In this document: positions 60,617-64,000 of the stretch, piece by piece | Layout of the letters: each line of letters starts with the position of its first letter | Position numbering within the stretch: the stretch's first letter is position 1 | Source of the DNA: Salinisphaera shabanensis E1L3A | GTDB taxonomy: Bacteria; Pseudomonadota; Gammaproteobacteria; Nevskiales; Salinisphaeraceae | DNA length: 64,000 bases | NCBI RefSeq assembly: GCF_000215955.2 | Contig: NZ_AFNV02000013.1 | Location: forward strand, 1 to 64,000 | Reading direction: 5' to 3' | Program-made: the position numbers and the translations under genes | The notes under the pieces: generated by a model | Seen by the model: the letters and a program-made list of their open reading frames with translations, nothing else | Database searches by the model: none | What the model was told of the DNA's origin: nothing

Positions 60617-61585
60617 TTATATCACGGGGTCAGCGGCCAGACCTGCTGCCCTTATATGGCTTAGCGCCTGATTTGAAATGTTTTTTTCTTCGCTACCCAG
60701 CCACGTGACATCGTCCAGAGAGCGCAGCCAGGTCAGTTGCCGCTTGGCCAGCTGGCGCGATGCGAACACAGCCCGCTCGATTCCGTGTTCGAGTGTCATC
60801 TCGCCATCCATCACCTGCCAGAGCTGGCGATAACCGACCGCCCGCATGGACGGCAATTCGAGGCTTAGATCGGGCCGCGCATGCAGCTTTTCAACCTCGG
60901 CGTACAACCCCTGTGCCAACATCGACTCGAAGCGTTGCGCAATACGCTCGTGCAACGTCTCACGCCGACGCGGCGACACCGCGATCTTGCAGATAGACCA
61001 CGGTAGCACCGCAGCGTTCCGGCGCACGTTGTCGCGGGCATGCAATACGCTTGGCGCGATGCCGGTGAGCTCATGAATCTCGAGCGCGCGCTGTATGCGT
61101 TGGGCATCGTTACGGTGAATGCGCTGCGCGGTTTCCGGGTCGATCCCCTGCAAGCGTTGATGCAGAGCGTGCCACCCCTCGCGCTCGGCCTCCGCGGTGA
61201 GGCGTGCGCGCAGCGCGTCGTTACGCGAAGGCATTTCGCTAAGCCCATGCTCGAGCGCGCGAAAATACAGCGAGGTACCACCGGTCAGTAACGGCAAGCG
61301 CCCCGCCGCATGAATACGCTCGACCTCGGCGAGCGCATCGGCGCGAAAATCCGCTGCCGAGTAAGGCTCGGCAGGATCGCGAATATCGATCAGCGCGTGC
61401 GGTGCGCGTGCCAACGTTTCGGCATCGGGCTTGGCGGTACCGATATCCATGCCGCGATAGACCATCGCCGAATCCACCGACACGATTTCGGCATTGAGAC
61501 GCTCGACCAGATCGACGGCCAGCCCGGTCTTGCCCGACGCGGTCGGGCCCAGCAGAAAGACAACACCGGGTTGCTGTGTGGCCAT
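60617..61585 (-). CDS. miaA: tRNA dimethylallyltransferase
   Basis: This 322-residue enzyme adds dimethylallyl to A37 of tRNAs reading UNN codons. It has P-loop GPTASGKTGLAVDL, the catalytic-Asp VDSAMVYRGMDIGTAKP and the C-terminal LPSMRAVGYRQLW segment. The frame is open far upstream into mutL (61756), but ATG 61585, 2 bp after the mutL stop, matches the family. Confidence 0.96.
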   Translation of the reverse strand: MATQQPGVVFLLGPTASGKTGLAVDLVERLNAEIVSVDSAMVYRGMDIGTAKPDAETLARAPHALIDIRDPAEPYSAADFRADALAEVERIHAAGRLPLLTGGTSLYFRALEHGLSEMPSRNDALRARLTAEAEREGWHALHQRLQGIDPETAQRIHRNDAQRIQRALEIHELTGIAPSVLHARDNVRRNAAVLPWSICKIAVSPRRRETLHERIAQRFESMLAQGLYAEVEKLHARPDLSLELPSMRAVGYRQLWQVMDGEMTLEHGIERAVFASRQLAKRQLTWLRSLDDVTWLGSEEKNISNQALSHIRAAGLAADPVI

Positions 61586-61587
61586 GC

Positions 61588-63417
61588 TTACTTGCCACGC
61601 ATGAATAATCGATCGAGGCCGGCCATATCGACCTGCACCCAACTCGGCCTGCCGTGATTGCAGTGCCCAGCGCGATCGGTGTGTTCCATATCGCGCAACA
61701 GCGCATTCATTTCGGTGAGCGTAAGCCGGCGCCCGGCCTTCACGGCCGCCTTGCACCCCATATCGGCCAGCACGTCATCGATCCGATCGCGTACCCCCTG
61801 CGGCCCGCGCAACCCCTCACCGAGCTCGCCCACCATGTCGTAGGCAAGCGCGACGTAATCTTCATTGGCCAGCAGTGCCGGCACCGCACGCAGATGCCCG
61901 CTCTTGGGCCCCGCCCGGGTGATTTCCAGACCGACGGCGGCCAGCGCTTCGGCATGAGTCTCTACTGCCGCGGCCTCTTGTTCGGAAAGCGACAGTGTTT
62001 CGGGCACCAGCAGATGCTTGGACTGAATCTGGCCGGCCGAATACTCCTGCTTGAGGCGCTCGTAGAGCACGCGCTCATGTGCTGCATGCATATCGACAAG
62101 CACGAGACCTTCCTTGTTCTGGGCAAGAATATAAATATCGTGCAGCTGGGCGAGCGCATAGCCCAACGCCGGCACGTCGTCGCCCTGTTCGACCGCGGCA
62201 ACGTCGGCAACAGCGCTTGCCGGCGCCGAAGCCGCAGCCGGCATGGCCGGCATCTGAAATTCATAGGCGGCGCGGGTCTGGGCAATGCCGGCAAAGGCGC
62301 TCGTTTGCGCTTGCGTATCGAACGCGTGCTGGACTGGAGCACGCGAGGCCGCGGCGCTTTGATCGGCCGCGGGGGCCGCCGCGGTGATGACCGGCAGCTC
62401 GACCTCCCGTGCGGCATGCGGCTTGGCCTCCACCGCGGCGAGCGCCCGGCCGACGCTCCGAAAGACAAAATCGTGTACGAGTCGGGATTCGCGAAAACGC
62501 ACCTCGGCCTTGGCCGGATGGGCATTCACGTCCACCTGCCGGGCATCGAGGGTCAGATAGAGCACATACGCCGGGTGACGCTGGTTATGCAGCAGATCGC
62601 GATAGGCCAGCCGAACACCGTGATTGAACACCTTGTCGCGGATCGGCCGATGGTTCACATAGCTATATTGACGATCCGCCTGCCCGCGCGAAAATCCCGG
62701 CGTAGCAATCCAGCCCGACAGGCGCATACCAGCGGCCTGTTCATCGACAGCGACCGCATGGTCACCGAATGCGCCGCCGATCAGCTTGTCTACGCGTTGC
62801 TGCATTGCGTCGGGGCCGTGAGCGGGCGCGATACGCGCTACTTCGGTGCCGTCATGGTGGAGTACAAAACCGATATCGAAACGCGACAAGGCAAGCTGGT
62901 TGAATGCTTTGCGGATATGCGCGAACTCTGTCGCCGGCGCGCGCAGAAACTTGCGACGTGCCGGAATACGAGCAAACAATTCCCGCACCTCGACCCGCGT
63001 ACCGCGATCAAGCGCGGCCGGCCGCGGCTCGGCACTCGTCGCCGGCGTAATCGCATAAGCCCGATCGGCATCTACTGCCCGCGAAGTCAGCGTCAGTTGT
63101 GACACCGACGCGATGCTGGCGAGCGCTTCGCCGCGAAACCCCAGGCTGGCCACCGATTCGAGCGCATCGAGGCTATCGATCTTGCTGGTGGCATGGCGTG
63201 CCACGGCGAGCCCAAGATCGTCGCGTGCAATCCCGTTGCCATCATCGGCGACCACTATGCGGCGCAGACCGCCGTGCTCGATGGTCACATGAATCCAGCC
63301 TGCGCCCGCATCGAGGCTGTTTTCCATCAGCTCCTTGACGATCGACGCAGGGCGTTCGACCACCTCGCCGGCGGCGATCTGGCTGATCAACTGGTCATCG
63401 AGTCTGCGAATCGGCAT
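61588..63417 (-). CDS. mutL: DNA mismatch repair protein MutL
   Basis: This 609-residue GHKL ATPase couples MutS to downstream repair. It has IAAGEVVERPASIVKEL with the ATP-lid residues, ENSLDAGA, DDGNGIARDDL, and the C-terminal dimerisation domain. No DQHA(X)2E(X)4E endonuclease motif is seen (VDMHAAHERVLYERL stands in the equivalent place), consistent with a MutH-type lineage or other nicking strategy. ATG 63417 (MPIRRL) is the family start; the frame is open to 63585. Confidence 0.95.
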   Translation of the reverse strand: MPIRRLDDQLISQIAAGEVVERPASIVKELMENSLDAGAGWIHVTIEHGGLRRIVVADDGNGIARDDLGLAVARHATSKIDSLDALESVASLGFRGEALASIASVSQLTLTSRAVDADRAYAITPATSAEPRPAALDRGTRVEVRELFARIPARRKFLRAPATEFAHIRKAFNQLALSRFDIGFVLHHDGTEVARIAPAHGPDAMQQRVDKLIGGAFGDHAVAVDEQAAGMRLSGWIATPGFSRGQADRQYSYVNHRPIRDKVFNHGVRLAYRDLLHNQRHPAYVLYLTLDARQVDVNAHPAKAEVRFRESRLVHDFVFRSVGRALAAVEAKPHAAREVELPVITAAAPAADQSAAASRAPVQHAFDTQAQTSAFAGIAQTRAAYEFQMPAMPAAASAPASAVADVAAVEQGDDVPALGYALAQLHDIYILAQNKEGLVLVDMHAAHERVLYERLKQEYSAGQIQSKHLLVPETLSLSEQEAAAVETHAEALAAVGLEITRAGPKSGHLRAVPALLANEDYVALAYDMVGELGEGLRGPQGVRDRIDDVLADMGCKAAVKAGRRLTLTEMNALLRDMEHTDRAGHCNHGRPSWVQVDMAGLDRLFMRGK

Positions 63418-63571
63418 GGCGCGGGGTCGCGGGCGGTCGGCGTCAAAGCACGTTAGTTTCAGCCAACTGCGCTTGGTTCGCAAAGATTGCCACCGAGGCA
63501 CAGCTTGCATGCGCCGTCCCGCGACGGCCGCAACGGCGCACGCCGGGGTCGCGCCAAACTGTAACCAGTCG

Positions 63572-63594
63572 TTAACTTGACTCATTCAAGTTAA
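63572..63594 (+). promoter_or_regulatory. 23-bp perfect palindrome, likely operator of the FurA-type gene
   Basis: Arms TTAACTTGA (63572-63580) and TCAAGTTAA (63586-63594) are exact reverse complements with a 5-nt centre. They cover the -35 and spacer of the predicted promoter, 21 bp before the start codon. This geometry fits autorepression by the Fur-family product, but binding is inferred. Confidence 0.7.
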
Positions 63595-63605
63595 TCGCCG
63601 ATTAT
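63577..63605 (+). promoter_or_regulatory. Predicted promoter of the FurA-type gene
   Basis: TTGACT (63577-63582) and GATTAT (63600-63605) are separated by 17 nt. The expected start site near 63612 leaves only about 3 nt before ATG 63615, so the transcript may be leaderless; no ribosome-binding site is visible before the ATG. Confidence 0.5.
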
Positions 63606-63614
63606 TGCGTCGCC

Positions 63615-64000
63615 ATGAGTCGAGAAGTGACACCCATCGTCCAACAACTGCGTGCCCGCGGCATGCGCGTGACGGCTGCGCGTTCGGCGGTACTCGAATG
63701 GCTTGCTGACTATCCGCATGCCACCGTCGAGCAAGTCCACGAGGGCGTAAGCCAGCGTATCGGGTCGCTTTCGAAGCAGGCGGTCTACGACGTACTCAAC
63801 GCCTTTATCGACGCCGATCTCGTGCAACAGATCAAACCGGCCGGCCACCCGGCCCGCTTCGAGCGCCGCACTGGCGACAATCACCATCACCTGGTGTGTC
63901 GCAGCTGCGGTCGTATCGAGGACGTCGACTGTTCGATCGGCGCCAAGCCTTGCCTGACCCCCAACCATGACCACGGCTTCGACATCGACGAGGCTGAAGT
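63615..64000 (+). CDS. Fur-family regulator, FurA type (3' end outside window)
   Basis: The first 128 residues are visible. A winged helix (RGMRVTAARSAVLEWL, SLSKQAVYDVLNAFIDADLV) is followed by the metal-binding part with DNHHHLVCRSCGRIEDVDC and PCLTP. The NHHHLVCRSCG and AKPCLTPNHDHGFDIDEAEV-like ending most resemble actinobacterial-type FurA, which represses katG in response to oxidative stress, rather than canonical iron-sensing Fur. The cysteine pairs would hold structural zinc. Whether a catalase-peroxidase gene follows cannot be seen. Confidence 0.88.
   Translation, partial: MSREVTPIVQQLRARGMRVTAARSAVLEWLADYPHATVEQVHEGVSQRIGSLSKQAVYDVLNAFIDADLVQQIKPAGHPARFERRTGDNHHHLVCRSCGRIEDVDCSIGAKPCLTPNHDHGFDIDEAE

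Noticed and set aside
61654-63102. 482-residue open frame on the plus strand
   Set aside because: It is antisense to mutL. MutL motifs are complete on the other strand.

Overview
The window reads as chromosome of a gammaproteobacterium with high GC. The evidence is the block mutL-miaA-hfq-hflX-hflK-hflC-yjeT-hisZ-purA-tRNA-Leu-rnr-rlmB-rpsF-rpsR-rplI-dnaB-alr, an order typical of Pseudomonas-like Gammaproteobacteria. Acidic tails on S16 and L9, a K+/H+ antiporter and ergothioneine genes would suit a salt-tolerant marine or hypersaline genus such as Salinisphaera, but that assignment is inference only. Almost all sequence is housekeeping; accessory or damaged DNA is confined to the left end and to 27.1-31.8 kb.

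Layout. 1-1.9 kb: debris made of the 3' end of an IS110/IS1111 transposase, a sigma54 activator truncated at both ends, and the 3' half of a thiamine-diphosphate decarboxylase; the last two are joined head to head. 2.2-12.5 kb: K+/H+ antiporter, YqiB, the divergent PEP synthase pair ppsR/ppsA, a rhodanese, a frameshifted EamA exporter, a metallo-beta-lactamase-fold hydrolase and a GGDEF-EAL protein. 12.6-20.3 kb: a CinA-type protein, an isocitrate dehydrogenase fused to two CBS domains, monothiol glutaredoxin, a lone hydantoinase B, superoxide dismutase and argD-argF. 20.3-27.1 kb: ergothioneine genes egtD and egtC-egtB, nadC, an outer-membrane beta-barrel candidate, metC and a glycerophosphodiester phosphodiesterase. 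27.1-31.8 kb: an AT-rich gap, then a hybrid histidine kinase and an HD-GYP response regulator, both broken by indels or a stop. 31.8-36.5 kb: yqjG-sppA, trxB and a lipoprotein of NlpC/P60 fold that lacks its catalytic cysteine. 36.5-46.5 kb: rpsP-rimM-trmD-rplS, ffh, ypjD-like, corB, radA and an alpha/beta hydrolase. 45.4-63.4 kb: the conserved block named above. 63.6 kb to the end: a FurA-type regulator that runs off the window, with a 23-bp perfect palindrome over its promoter.

How the genes work together. Central carbon control is represented by the PEP synthase kinase/phosphorylase with its target, and by an isocitrate dehydrogenase carrying a candidate nucleotide-sensing module. Redox defence includes superoxide dismutase, glutaredoxin, thioredoxin reductase, the ergothioneine enzymes, glutathionyl-hydroquinone reductase and the FurA-like regulator. 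Translation and RNA handling form the two large operons. Candidates for unusual biology are the Icd-CBS fusion, the NlpC/P60 pseudoenzyme, the compact EgtB and the palindrome-controlled, possibly leaderless fur gene. No CRISPR array, prophage or recognisable defence island is visible.
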